64,000 nucleotides of DNA from Brassica napus (Eukaryota; Streptophyta; Magnoliopsida; Brassicales; Brassicaceae): positions 106,001 to 170,000 of the forward strand of contig NW_026014648.1 in the NCBI RefSeq assembly GCF_020379485.1, given 5' to 3'. The notes under the pieces are model-generated. The model was not told where the DNA came from, made no database searches, and saw only the letters and a list, made by a program, of their open reading frames with translations. The translations under genes were made by a program, and so were the position numbers. Numbering within the stretch: position 1 is the stretch's first letter; every line of letters starts with the position of its first letter. Positions 23,654 to 35,311 of the stretch are shown here, one piece after another.

Positions 23654-25043
23654 TGTTGGGGTCAAAAACGGTCACGACGGAATTATCACCCGAAAACCCT
23701 CGGAAATCACATTTCCGAAAGAGATAGTAAAAAGAAAGATAAAATTTTCATAAAAAATAACCAATACGAATTTTTTACGAAGAAGTATCCTCGAAGATTC
23801 GAAGCAAACAAACCAAGCTCGATCGTTGCGTACCTACTGCACATACACGCTGTCCGGTCACTACGTCACAACCAAGTCTGAGCCGATCTTGGTTGCCATG
23901 CAGCGACCAAACATCCGACCCGCTCGGACGCTACATAGAGACCGAGCTCGAGCCAAAGCTCGGTCGCTACGTAGCGACCGAGCAGTCGTCCCGCTCTGTC
24001 GCTATGTAGCGACCGAGCTCGGACAAGCTCGGTCGCTACGTAGCGACCGAGCACTTGTCCCGCTCGGTTGCTTCGTAGCGACCGAGCTCGAGCCAAAGCT
24101 CGGTCGCTACGTAGCGATCTTCCCGCTTGGTCGCTACGTAGCGACCGAGCGCTCGTCCCGCTCGGTCCCTACATAGCGACCGAGATCAAGCCAAAGCTCG
24201 GTCACTATGTAACCACCGAGTGCTCGTCCCGCTCGGTCGCTACGTAGCAACCGGCTCGAGCCAAAGTTTGGTCGTTGCGTAGCGACCGGGCTCTTCAAAA
24301 CATCGATACGACACCAGTCTATGCATTCTCGTCAAACCTTCAAATACTATCTCCCGAAGACCGTAGCAAGCTCAGTCCATGTTTTCCGCTATTCTAAATC
24401 ATCGATCAAACTTCGCGGATTAGAAACCGCGGAAAGTTCGTTCTTTATCGAAAGAAATCGTAATGAACGTGTCGAGTCGGAAGACGGCCCAAAGGGACCT
24501 AAAACACGACTCCAGGCCCATCCTACGATTTCTTAACCAAAAGCCCGTAAACCACAGCACGGTTTACGCTTGGCCCACAAGGAAGGATAAATGTCAAGTT
24601 TATGCTATGACGGCTTAAGGGCAGAAGTGTAAATGCGTAAACCAACCTTGGAGCTAGTATATAATGAGTCCTTGGCGAGGAGCATGGAGGAGAACTTTTT
24701 TAGAGCAAACTTAGCACTTAGAGCAATTTAGACATTTTTCCGTTTTTGTTATTTCGAGCTGCGACTCAAATAGGTTTAGCCGTCTTAGGGTTGCTAGAAC
24801 TAGGAATCTCGCCGACAGCTCTCGAGCCCAGGCTTATACCTTGTTGTAAACGCTCATACGCAAATTCGGAATAAGATCTTCTTTGCTCTCTTTTTTGATT
24901 TCTTATACTTTATCGTTGTTATTCTCGTGTTCTGATTGCTTGATGTGTGGTAATTAGCAGATATACGGGTCCTCTAGGAAATTAGGGTTTTCCTAGTTTC
25001 CTTATTTAAACGGAAATCGACAGTGCGAATTTCGGTTCCCACA
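23654..25043 (+). repeat. E2 5' LTR
   Basis: 1,390 bp, with a palindromic minisatellite in its first half and a TATA-like GTATATAATG near 24657. Relative to the 3' LTR it lacks about 88 bp after GTCAAGTTT near 24600, so the LTRs differ in length (1,390 and 1,450) and carry many substitutions. The insertion is old. Confidence 0.93.
23935..24290. repeat. Palindromic minisatellite in E2 5' LTR
   Basis: Repeated units of GCTCGGTCGCTACGTAGCGACCGAGC type, separated by short spacers such as GCTCGTCCC or TCGAGCCAAA. The 18-base core GGTCGCTACGTAGCGACC is a perfect palindrome and recurs about eight times with point changes. A matching array is in the 3' LTR at about 32670-33025. Each unit could fold into a hairpin in single-stranded DNA or RNA. 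Confidence 0.88.
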
Positions 25044-25046
25044 GTT

Positions 25047-25064
25047 TGGCGCTAGAAGGAGGGG
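25047..25064 (+). promoter_or_regulatory. E2 primer binding site (tRNA not assigned)
   Basis: TGGCGCTAGAAGGAGG starts four bases after the 5' LTR and begins with TGG, as required to pair with a tRNA CCA end. It is not the initiator-Met type used by E1, E5 and E6. I cannot name the tRNA with confidence. Confidence 0.6.
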
Positions 25065-25115
25065 GGGGGTACGGATCAATCTAACCCGCAAAAGCCACAT
25101 CACTCTCAATCAGAC

Positions 25116-26429
25116 ATGTCAACTAACGACGCGGATAACGTGCAAACTCCTCTTAACAGAGGCAGCGGCACCGATCTCCACACTCCAGCAGCAGACGTAT
25201 CCGTGGCCAACGCACAAGCCAACGCTGCAACGCTTGAGGAGTTTAAAAAGATGTTTGCCACCTATGAGAAAAGGTCGGAAGAACAGGATAAGCTCGTGAA
25301 TACCTTGACCAAACAGGTTGAAACCTTAACAGCGAGGACTCAAGCAATCCGTCCACGCGGAACCACCAAAATCCACGGGAAGAGGCTCGACTTCGCTACC
25401 CCACTCGATAGATCTGGAGTCGCGCGGGAACGACCTTATGGTCAAAACCCTAGCGAGAAATCTCCCATCGAAAAGGGGAACCCTGAAAGTCTTCCGCCCC
25501 CTGCAAAGGACTCGGAGGATAACGAAGCCGAACACAGTGACCTTGATCCTAGCGATGTCTCCAACGACACCGACGAGGACGTCGACAAACATTAAAGAAG
25601 GACCAGGAGCCGATCTGCTCGGGAAGGCTCCTCGTTCGAAAAACCAATGACGGAAGAAGAGGAAATCGCCTATTGTAACGAACAAGAGGAGCTGGCCGAA
25701 AGACAAACCGAGCTCACTTGCAGTAAACACCGACAGGCTCGGAAATCTACTGATGAGACATCGGATATCCGCAATCTTTGCGACTACATCACCAAGACTG
25801 CGGCGGAAGTGAGGGCCGTAAAGTCTCAAATCCATCATGCTACTAGTGCTGCCCCCAAAATCGATCGACTGCTGGAAGGAGCTCAGAAGACCCCTTCTAC
25901 CAGTCGCATTTCGGACATGAGGGTGTCCGATTGGGGAAAAATCAAAGTACCAAAGTACGATGGTACGGCCGATTCAAGAGCGCACCTTCAGGCTTTCCAC
26001 ATCGCGATGGGAAGAGCTAGACTGAAGGACGGCGAAAAGGATGCCGGTTACTGCCGCCTGTTTGTCGAAAATCAGGAAGGAGCAGCGCTCGAATGGTTCG
26101 CGCGCCTTCGTCGCAACACAATCGGGAGTTTCCGACAGCTCGCATCGGATTTTCTCAAACAATACTCTGTATTCATAGACAGAGAAACTTCCGATGTTGA
26201 TCTCTGGAGTCTCTCCTAGAGGGAAGATGAAACCCTCTGCGAGTTTATCAGTCGGTTCAAGCTGATAATGTCCAGGGTCAGCGGGATAAGCGACAAAGTG
26301 GCCATCGACGCGCTGAGAAAGATGCTCTGGTACAAGTCGAAATTCAGAAAGTGGATAACTCTCAACAAACCGCGAACGATCCAGGACGCCCTCCACAAAG
26401 CGACGGACTACATCATAGTCGAGGAATAA
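25116..26429 (+). pseudogene. E2 gag remnant (TAT type)
   Basis: Starts at ATG 25116 and keeps one frame to 26429, interrupted by TAA at 25593, TAG at 26217 and TAA at 26427. An N-terminal region with a short coiled-coil-like stretch ([20 protein letters not shown]) is followed from about 25950 by the retrotransposon Gag core: a [10 protein letters not shown] motif, EWFARL, then [16 protein letters not shown] and EFISRFKL. These phrases are characteristic of TAT-clade Gag in Brassicaceae as I remember them. The TAG at 26217 looks like a CAG-to-TAG change; the others also look like single-base nonsense changes. Non-functional. Confidence 0.85.
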
Positions 26430-26514
26430 ACTAAAGTCTTATCGCAAAAACATAAGGCGGCAAGACCATCCTCGAAGGACGTGGATCCGAAAGGGACAAA
26501 GAAGAACTCTCGTA

Positions 26515-27628
26515 ATGACAAGTACGGGCAACACATGGACTCGTAATCAAGGGTATGACGAAAACACCTTCTGCGAGTTCCACCAGTTCCGAGGACACTC
26601 CACCACCAACTGCAAAGTTTTGGGAGCAAGACTAGCCGCGAAGCTACTCGCTGGAGAGCTCTCGGAAGTAACTAGCGTCAAGGACCTCATCCTTGATTCT
26701 GATCGCCCTCCAAAGACGGATAGAAATCCGCCCGCTGAAAAATCCCCCCAACAAAACCAGCCTGGGGATAAACGCGGAATGAGGCCGGACGACAAGGGGA
26801 ACGATAACAATCGTCGCAGAGTCAATATGATCATCGGAGGATCACAATACTACAGCGATACTGTGTCGGCCATCAAGGCTTATCGACATAAGGCAGAGTC
26901 GAGATGGCCAAAATTGCTCGATCACCTTCACAAAGGAGGAAGCCGGCAGCATCGATCAACCTCACTGCGACCCGCTCGTCAAATATCTCGTCTTACGAGA
27001 CTTAGAAGTTGGAAGGGTACTCGTCGACACGGAAAGCACGGTCAATGTAATCTTCCGCGACACTCTCAAGCGGATGAGCATCTAACTCGGAGAAGTAATT
27101 CCGACGCCAAAACCGCTCACGGGTTTTTCAGGCGAAGTATCAATGACTCTTGGATCGATCCAGTTGCCAGTCATGGCCAAGGAGATCACGAAAATCGTCG
27201 AGTTCGCGGTAGTCGATCATCCCACTATCTACAACGTGATCATGGGAACCCCATGGCTCAACGCCATGCAAGCAGTTCCGTCGACCTACCATCTGGGTCT
27301 CAAATTTCCAACCCCAAGCGGAGTCGCGGCTATCTGGGGATGCCAAAAACAGTCGCGGTTATACTTCCTCGCAGAGCACAAGTTAAGGCAAATCACGACT
27401 TCTGCAACTGCAAACGGCAAACGCACGAAGATAGATCGATCTTCGGCCAAAAACACCCCAAGACAAGAAGAATTAAAATCGTCTACCGACGCAAACTCAT
27501 CGGACGTCGAAACTCGACACGAGTCCGAAGCCCACGCTACAACTCAAGCGGAACATCCGGAAAATAGCATTGACCCAGCCACGATCGACATGGTCAAGGC
27601 GGACATCGCGACATCTACTGCCGAGTAA
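26515..27628 (+). pseudogene. E2 zinc knuckle and protease remnant
   Basis: Continues gag-pol after a frameshift near 26515-26525. It has a variant zinc knuckle near 26569 ([16 protein letters not shown]2-H-X4-H-X4-C), then shifts frame near 26900. The protease follows: the expected DTG motif at 27026 reads D-T-E-S, so its glycine is lost; a stop follows soon after; then protease flap and C-terminal phrases ([12 protein letters not shown] near 27233). The frame ends at TAA 27626-27628. No reverse transcriptase follows. Inactive. Confidence 0.82.
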
Positions 27629-28088
27629 AAACACTTGCTGCATGAAACATAACTACGAGATGGCTTGATCCTCGAAAGGGGTACGTAGGCAGCTCGTCAA
27701 AATACGAGTTCAGCTATCCCCCTCTCTAAAAAGGGGGGGGGGGGAGTGGGTGCATATACTCGTATACTCACACTTAGAAAAATCTTCATTATTGTAATCG
27801 AGTTTTTAGAAACTTCAAAAACTTTTACTACAATCTACGTTGCTCCTTTTTATCGAAAACGTTTACGCTTCAGTTAAACACAAAAAAATTTCAGGACACG
27901 CCTGGAAACATTAAGACTCTTATCTGCGGCCTCATCCGGTCCAAAAATCGTAAAATTATCATCTTTCAAACACGCAAAGATACACGTATAATCCCCGAAA
28001 CAACTGCGAGACGTAGCAAAAGTTAAAATTCGACGATAATACTAACAAATTGTCCGAACGCGACCACCAAAAAACCTAACACCCCGTT
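27629..28088. other. E2 non-coding internal stretch
   Basis: 460 bp after the protease remnant, beginning with a phrase typical of TAT internal spacers (GGTACGTAGGCAGCTCGTC) and a G10-11 run near 27737. Pol is absent here. No ORF or structured RNA seen. Ends at the nested element. Confidence 0.6.
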
Positions 28089-28820
28089 TGTAACACCCCC
28101 AAACCGTTCTAGGCATAGGTCGAACCACCGGCCAACAATCAAACAAGAACATGACCGACGGCCCGACCGTCTACCAAGGTTCAGGAGCGCTACAAGATGG
28201 GTTAACGGGCAATCCAGACAAAGTTACAAAAGGTGCAATTTGTAACTAGGCCAGCCACCCACTAACACATCCCGTCAGACAAAAGCCTAAGGCTTCTCAA
28301 CCCGTACTCTAATCTGACGTTGTGTTAGCTCGGACAAGCTAATATCAGAACAACAAGGCATTTGCATAAAACATTCCCTTTATTTATTTTATATAATATC
28401 TGGTTTACAATACACAAAATATTGTACAACTGGTGGCATGCCAAGAAAGCGAAAGTACATACTTATAGTCTGAAAGCGTCTTAAGCAAAAAGATGCAAAT
28501 CTACACCTGCCAGCCTACCCTCCCGCGCCTTCTACAAGCTCACTACTGGTCACCTGATAACAACAACGAGTGAGGAGTGAGTAATCTAGCATTACTCAGC
28601 GAGTTACAATCCCCAACTAATAAATACAACCCCTCGCTATCCCACCCCAAACAATCTAAAGCGAGAGGTTCACCTAACAACACAATTCAATAACAATAAG
28701 CAATATCTGAAATACGCAGCGGTAAAAGATAGCAAGATAACTAGCATTATGCTAATTACTAGCTCATCGCCAAACTCAAACTCGATTTAAACCAGGGTTT
28801 AACAACCCAAAACACGATTT

Positions 28821-28840
28821 TATATATATATATATATATA
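28821..28840. repeat. (TA)10 microsatellite
   Basis: Ten uninterrupted TA units inside the inverted E3-like LTR; no equivalent run in E3. Confidence 0.97.
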
Positions 28841-29889
28841 TCAAACTCGGGCCCTGGTGATGTTATGTTCCTCCTTCACTATCGGCAATATCCTATCTTC
28901 CTACCACGAAGGCTAGAAGAAGGAACTTTCAACCGACCGCGGCCCACAGTACTTCGGGTCACCGCGCGACAGCCCACAGTCCTTCGGGTCACTGCCCCAT
29001 TACACCGTCGTGTAATACTCAGCCATAGTACATGACACCGTTCGTCTGAGTCTTCCCGATCCAGCGAATAAGGGTTTCCTTGAACCCGCCGGGTACAAGG
29101 TCTGAAGGAACACTAACTCACCACAATATGCCTAGCATTGTGGGTTACACAAATGCTATCGGCCAATATACGATTAATACTAAACCCGATAAAAATAACA
29201 CAAGGTTTCAAGTAATAATCACAACACAATCAACCACATTCCAGAATCTGGCATAAAGACTAATTCCAGAATACCTAACTATCCACAACTTAGCGATATC
29301 ATCTAAGCATTCTGCATTCGCTAACTAACCAATCAACCTAACCATTAGCATGCTACTAAAGTTCTCAAGCAATAACTAAGCATGCTATCAACTTAATCAA
29401 CATAACCTCAATTATTAACTACTCAAACCGTTACTCAGTTAGACCTGGCCTCCTGCCATGATCCAACTTCCAAGTAACGGTACCCTGCATAAAAACAACT
29501 CAGCAATCAGTTGATTATAACTCACAGTTTTTGGTTGACCGTGGCCTTAACCCCAAGCTCGACTTCTGCGATCCGAACCCTTTCCCGACCTTCACAAGTA
29601 GACCCTCTTCTTGACTGAATTCCACTTGAACTGGTCTCCACTAGAACTTATCTCTCTTCACTTGAAAAGAACTTTCTCCAAGTGCTGACTCAAAATTGGC
29701 AGAGTAACTGTTCTCGAAAACTGCCTAAATCGCTCGAAAACTATCGAAATTCGATCTTTCTTTCTTTGCTTTCTCTTTATGTTTTGAAGTAGGTTTGATG
29801 TGTTCTGGATGGTTTGAAATGAGAGGGGGTCGTGGCCTATTTATAGGAATCAGCAACCAATCAGGAACCAGCCGTGTGGCAGCCCGTGT

Positions 29890-30330
29890 GTCGCTTCGCA
29901 TGGCTCCGGACGCATGCGCGGCGGCACCTCGTGCTCCACATGTCCTTCAGCATGGCCTGCTCACATGAAAGCTGACACCACGCCCTCTACCTGTCTGAAT
30001 GCATGGCCTGCTCCCATGCAAGCTGACACCACGTCCTCCACATGTCTGGCCGCATGGCCCGGTCGCATGCATCTCGACACCTCATGCTTGGCCATTCCAC
30101 CTCGTACTCCACATGGCTGGCTGCATGCCTCAGTCTCATGCAGGATGACACACCCACGTCCAGATGGCCTGCTGCATGACTGAAGTGCATGCAGGTCGAC
30201 ACCCCATCTCACACATGGCTGGCCGCATACTTCGGTCGCATGCATCGCAACACCTCGTGCTTGGCCGTTCCACCTCGTGCTCCACATGTCTACTTACATG
30301 TACAGGTTGCATGTACTGCAACACCTCCTG
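29890..30330. repeat. U3 tandem repeats in inverted E3-like LTR
   Basis: Imperfect repeats of about 50-55 bp built on CATGGCCTGCTCCCATGC and GACACCACGTCCTCCACATG, rich in GCATGC. Five to eight copies are visible, upstream of the minus-strand TATA. E3 has a shorter equivalent at about 15740-16010. Looks like a copy-number-variable promoter/enhancer region. Confidence 0.7.
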
Positions 30331-30700
30331 CTTCCCTTGACACACACACTGTCAAGAGCCAGCCACCACGTCCTGAACACATACACATCAAGCCACCTCG
30401 AGCTTCTCGGTTGATTCGGCCGATTTCGGCTTTTCCGGTGAATTTTCATCCCGCGATCAATCCCAAATATTTTTCTACGCCCGTTCTGATGGCCTGAGTA
30501 TTTTTAATAAACCCTACTGGGACTCTGATCTTGAGGAAAAATATTTACCGAGCTTTCGGCTTCTTCAAAAAATTTCATAATACCGAATTTTAGGGTTTTT
30601 CGCCCAATTTCCGGTCTTCTTGTTGTGCTTCCAAAAGTGTCTTGCTTCAAACATCATTTGAATCAATCTACTACATTGTCTAACCATTGTCTAGCGGCAT

Positions 30701-31424
30701 ACTTGGCCCCGACGAACACGCTAGCCATCTTAAACAAACGCAATTCGATCACTCTTTTGATCATCAAAAACGTCCAACACTAGGACAAAAGCGCGCTACA
30801 ACAAAAATCCAAAATTTTGGTTTAGCACTTCCAGTTTTCTCTGAGAAGATGCTCGATTCGTACCATACAAGTCATATAAGCCGAGAACCTATCGCGGACT
30901 TTAAATCGGTACGAGTCAGGAAGAAATCGCAACAGGAAAAACGATAGCCGGCTAGTCACCGCACAAACCTTAATCGAAAGTAAACCTAGGTCTTGCCCTA
31001 AACCCAACGCTCTGGTCTCAAACATCTCAAGACATGATATCTAAAAGATACGAGATACTAAACCATGTCTCTCCGTTCACATCTCAATGTTCCCAAAAAT
31101 CGTAAAAATAGGTAATTTTTTACGAAAATCACGAACGAACTAACAGATCGAACGTCTCATCGAAATTAAATATGAGACGACAACTCATATTTACTTTGAA
31201 CCTACTCAGGAAAACTCAAAATGAAATATTCATCATATATACAAAACCACGTAAAGCGGTAAGGGATTCAAAGCCACCAATGGCCAGTCCCAGAAAATAC
31301 AAATACGGCCATCTTGGCCTAAACGAAATCTAAATTTAAAAGGCCACACTCGGCCGAAACCAGATAAATAATAATCCAACTCAAACATCGACATAAAGGA
31401 GCAGTCCATCCAATTGCTACCTTC
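30701..31424. other. E2 internal stretch without recognised gene
   Basis: A/T-rich sequence between the nested LTR and the antisense ORF. No frame has a domain I recognise and no repeats stand out. Presumably E2 3' spacer. Confidence 0.5.
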
Positions 31425-32154
31425 TCACCCACTAAAGATGGGATCCTCAACGGACGGTTTTGCATCATCCTCAGCGTCGGGCGGCCTTTGACCACTACTC
31501 TGACCAATGGCATAGACAGCAGGCAAGGAGGTATCTTCAAAAAACACTCCCATGCCATCATCAATCGACGAGCTGAAACGAGATCGATGAGTTTCGACCG
31601 CAGCACGGACCCTCTCGGGAGAGAAATAACCCCAAAACAGCGGGCCACCACGGAGAAGGTTCCGAACGATGCACAGATCTTCTGGAAAAGGAGGAATGGG
31701 GTTGTACACTGCAAAATAGACATAGTTCAGATATAAAGTAAAAAACTCTACTATAAACCGATAGAATGGGAAACCATAGGCGAGCACGCATCAGATGCTC
31801 CTTGTACAAAGTAAAAAGGCCTTCGGGAGGTTCGTCAGCCCTCTCCCCCTCAAGGGGTAATCGAAAATCCACGTTTTCTGGAACTTGAAAAAAGCTGCGT
31901 ACGGTTCCAAGGAATGGGAGGGTACACCTGCTCGGTCTCCCGACGACCCTTTCCGAAAAAGGCCTCACGGGAACCCACGGCTCGGGAGCTGGTTCTTCCA
32001 CGTTGCACAAAGCCACCCAATGCGCGTCAGCCTCGGCAGGGTCAGTGGAGTGTGCCACAAACTCGATCTCTCGAACAACCTCGCCGCGTTGGTCACAGAC
32101 GGTTTCGCGATTGAAAATAGTAGGCCGAGCATTTCCAGAAATCCCTTGAGACAT
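31425..32154 (-). pseudogene. Antisense ORF of E2 (Transposase_28-like fragment)
   Basis: Reads right to left from ATG at 32154 (MSQGISGNARPTIFN...). The frame stays open to 31561, but similarity to the family appears to change frame near 31780, continuing as [21 protein letters not shown] to 31425. The phrase [20 protein letters not shown] resembles the 'putative gypsy type transposon' (Transposase_28) proteins found antisense near the 3' LTR of plant TAT elements. Function unknown. The break could be a frameshift or a small intron; I could not find a splice pair that restores the frame. No start or stop supports an intact gene. Confidence 0.6.
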
Positions 32155-32394
32155 TCTCAACAAGGAGGGAAAGGAAAAATCTCAATGGTAGAGAGAGAAA
32201 ATTGAAAGGACTTTTTCACTCTTAAACTTTGAGAAGATAATGAAGTGAAAAGCTAGAAACAAGTTACCTCCCTTCTTATAGGCATGAGAATTTACTATTC
32301 AAGTTCGGACTTTCGGATATTAATCCCGTCCAACACGCCTAACTTGCCAAACATGCCTAGCCGCACGCTAGGACCCTACGATGCATGGTCCTAA

Positions 32395-32411
32395 CGGGCT
32401 GGGGGGCTAAC
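32395..32411 (+). promoter_or_regulatory. E2 polypurine-like tract
   Basis: A G-rich stretch (GGGCTGGGGGGCTAAC) directly before the 3' LTR start at 32412. Interrupted by pyrimidines, possibly by mutation. Confidence 0.55.
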
Positions 32412-33861
32412 TGTTGGGGTCAAAAATGGTCACGACGGAATTATCACCCGAAAACCCTCGGAAATCACATTTCCAAAAGAGATAGTAAAAAGAAAGATGT
32501 AATTTTTGTAAAAAATAACCAATACGAAGTTTTTACGAAGAAGTATCCTTGAAGATTCGAAGCAAACGAACGAAGCTCGATCAGTGCGTACCTACTGCAC
32601 ATACACGCTGTCCGGTCGCTACGTCGCAACCAAGTCTGAGCCGATCTTGGTCACCATGCAGCGACCGAACATCCAACCCGCTCGGTCGCTACGTAGCGAC
32701 CGAGCGCTCGTCCCGCTTGGTCGCTACGTGACGACCGAGCTCGAGCCAAAGCTCGGTCGCTACATAGCGACCGAGCACTCGCTCCGCTCGGTTGCTACAT
32801 AGTGACCGAGCTCGAGCCGAAGCTTGGTGCTACGTAGCGACCGAGCGCTCGTCCCGCTCGGTCGCTATGTAGCGACTGAGCTCGAGCCAAAGCTCGGTTG
32901 CTACGTAGCGACCAAGCGCTCGTCCCGCTTGGTTGCTATGTAGCGACCGAACACTCGTCCCGCTCGGTCGCTACATAGCAACCAGCTCGAGCCAAAGTTC
33001 GGTCGTTGCGTAGCGACCGGGCTCTTCCGAACATCGATACGACACCAATCTATGCATTCTCGCTAAACCTTCAAATGCTATCTCCCGAAGACGGTAGCAA
33101 GCTGAGTCCATGTTTTCCGCTATTCAAAATTATCGATCATACTTCACGGATAAGAAACCACGGAAAGTTCGTTCTTTATCGAAAGAAATCGTAGTAAACG
33201 TGTCGAGTCGGAAGATGGCCCAAAGGGACCTAAAACACGACTCGAGGCCCATCCTACGATTTCTTAACCAAAAGCCCATAAACCACAGCACGGTTTACGC
33301 TTGGCCCACAAGGAAGGATAAATGTCAAGTTTCCGCAGATAAATGTCAAGTTTCCGCGGATAAATACGGAAGTTTTGAAGATAATTGTGAAGATCGGGAA
33401 AATGGAATATCTCCATTTTTATGCTATGACGGCCTAAGGGCAGAAGAGTAAATGCGTAAACCAACCTTGGAGCTAGTATATAAGGAGTCCTAGGCGAGAG
33501 CATGGAGGAGAACTTTTTTAGAGCAAACTTAGCATTTAGAGCAATTTAGGCATTTTTCCGTTTTTGTTATTTCGAGCTGCGACTCAATTAGGTTTAGCCG
33601 TCTTAGGGTGGTTAGAACTAGGAATCTCGCCGACAGCTCTCGAGCCCAGGCTTATACCTTGTTGTTAACGCTCATACGCAAATTCGGAATAAGATCTTCT
33701 TTGCTCTCTTTTTCGATTACTTATACTTTATCATTGTTATTCTCGTGTTCTGATTGCTTGACGTGTGGTAATTAGCAGATATCCGAGTCCTCTGGGAAAT
33801 TAGGATTTTCCTAGTTTCCTTATTTAAATGGAAATCGACAGTGCAAATTTCGGTTCCCACA
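32412..33861 (+). repeat. E2 3' LTR
   Basis: 1,450 bp, with the palindromic minisatellite at about 32670-33025, a TATATAAGG box near 33477 and a tandem duplication of ATAAATGTCAAGTTTCCGC near 33319-33358. Ends TTCCCACA, then ATGGA and satellite. Confidence 0.93.
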
Positions 33862-35311
33862 ATGGACAGTCACGGAAATCCTGTGTGTGCTGACGGACAC
33901 ACACGAACAGCCACGGACGTACTGTATGTGCTGACGGACACACACAGACACACACGGACACACACGGACAGCCACGAATGTCCTGTGTGTGCTGACAGAC
34001 AGCCACAGACAGCCACAGACGTCCTGTGCGTGCTGTCGGACACCCACGGACGTCCTGTGTATACTGAACATACAGCCCACGTGGTCCAAAATCACCCAAA
34101 CAATCCACAGGAAGCGCCAGCGTGCTGAGTCCAAGGACCAACGTGCTGATATGTGTACTGATGGACAGCCACAGACGTACTGTGTGTGCTGACGGACACA
34201 GACGGATATGCAAGGACAGCCACGGACGTCCTGTGTGTGCTGGCGGACACCCACGGACGTCCTGTGTGTACTGAACAGACAGCCCACGTGGACCAAAATC
34301 ACCCAAACAGTCCACGGGAAGGGCCAGCGTGCTGAGTCCAAGGACCAATGTGCTGATGTGTACTGGTGGACAGCCACGAACATCCTGTGTGTGCTTACGG
34401 ACACACACGGACAGCCACGGACATCCTGCGTGGGGTGACAGACACACATGGATGTCATGTCTGTGCTAACGGACACCCACGGACATTCTGTGTGTGCTGA
34501 CGGACACACACGGACAGCCACAGACATCTTGTGTGTGCTGATGGACAGCCACAGACAGCCACGGACGTCCTGTGTGTGCTGGCGGACACCCACGGACGTC
34601 CTGTGTGTACTGAGCAAACAGCCCACGTGGGCCAAAATCACCCAAACAATACACGGGAAGGGCCAGCATGCTGAGTCCAAGGACCAACGTGCTGACATGT
34701 GTACTGATGGACAGCCACAGACGTCCTGTGTGTGCTGACGGACACAGACGGACACATATAGACAGACACGGACAGCCACGGACGTCCTGTGTGTGCTGGC
34801 GGACACCTACGGATGTCCTTTGTGTACTGAACAGACAGCCCACGTGGGCCAAAATAACTCGAACAGTCCACGGGAAGGGTCAGCGTGCTGAGTCCAAGTA
34901 TGTGTACTGATGGACAGCCACGGACATCCTGTGTGTGCTAACTGACACACACGGACAGCCACGGACGTCCTGTATTTGCTGACGGACACACACGGACACA
35001 CACAGACACACACGGAAAGCAACATACGTCCTGTGTGTGGTAACGGACAGCCACAGATGCCTGTGTGTGCTGGCGGACACCCACGGACGTCCTGTGTGTA
35101 CTGAAGAGACAGCCCATGTGGGCCAAAATCACCCAAACAGTCCACGGGAAGGGCCAGCGTGCTGAGCCCAAGGACCAACTTGCTGATATGTGTACTGATA
35201 GACAGCCACGGATGTCCTGTGTGTGCTAACGGACACACATGGATGTCCTGTGTGTGCTGACGGACACACACGGACAGCCACAGATGTCCTGTGTGTGTTG
35301 ACGGACAGCCA
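33862..35311. repeat. Satellite array, segment E
   Basis: About 1.45 kb of the same monomers. The array resumes mid-monomer at ATGGACAG, continuous with the 23653 break. Ends at a junction with gypsy sequence within GACGGACAGCC / AATGTGCTTCCC. Confidence 0.92.

Larger units (their letters stand above)
28089..30700 (-). mobile_element. Inverted E3-like LTR nested in E2
   Basis: Begins TGTAACACCCCC at 28089, the reverse complement of the E3 end, and parallels E3 in reverse order. It shows the ACATGACCGA/GGCCAACAATC block, CCGCGGCCCACAGTACT repeats near 28938, TATA at 29838-29845 on the minus strand, and GGGTTTTTCGCCCAATTTCCGG near 30590. Similarity fades near 30700, where E3's first ~150 bp have no counterpart. 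I could not find a matching target duplication to CCGTT (28084-28088), so the right border is approximate. No coding motifs. Confidence 0.75.
23654..33861 (+). mobile_element. E2: decayed TAT-type Ty3/gypsy element with nested insertion
   Basis: A 10,208-bp element with LTRs at 23654-25043 and 32412-33861, flanked by ATGGA (23649-23653 and 33862-33866). LTR ends are TGTTGGGGTC...TTCCCACA. A PBS-like TGGCGCTAGAAGGAGG follows the 5' LTR, and a GGGCTGGGGGGCTAAC purine-rich tract precedes the 3' LTR. Inside are a broken gag and protease, no RT/RNase H/integrase, an antisense ORF near the 3' end and a nested inverted E3-like LTR. Gag and protease resemble Brassicaceae TAT elements, and an antisense ORF near the 3' LTR is also a TAT trait. 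It cannot move by itself. Confidence 0.9.

Noticed and set aside
29914..30497. Cys-rich frames around 30 kb.
   Set aside because: They arise from the ~52-bp U3 repeats; both strands are open over the same repeats.
31561..31790. Intron in the antisense ORF of E2 (TTTTGCAG acceptor near 31709).
   Set aside because: The obvious GT donors do not restore the similar frame, so a frameshift is as likely.
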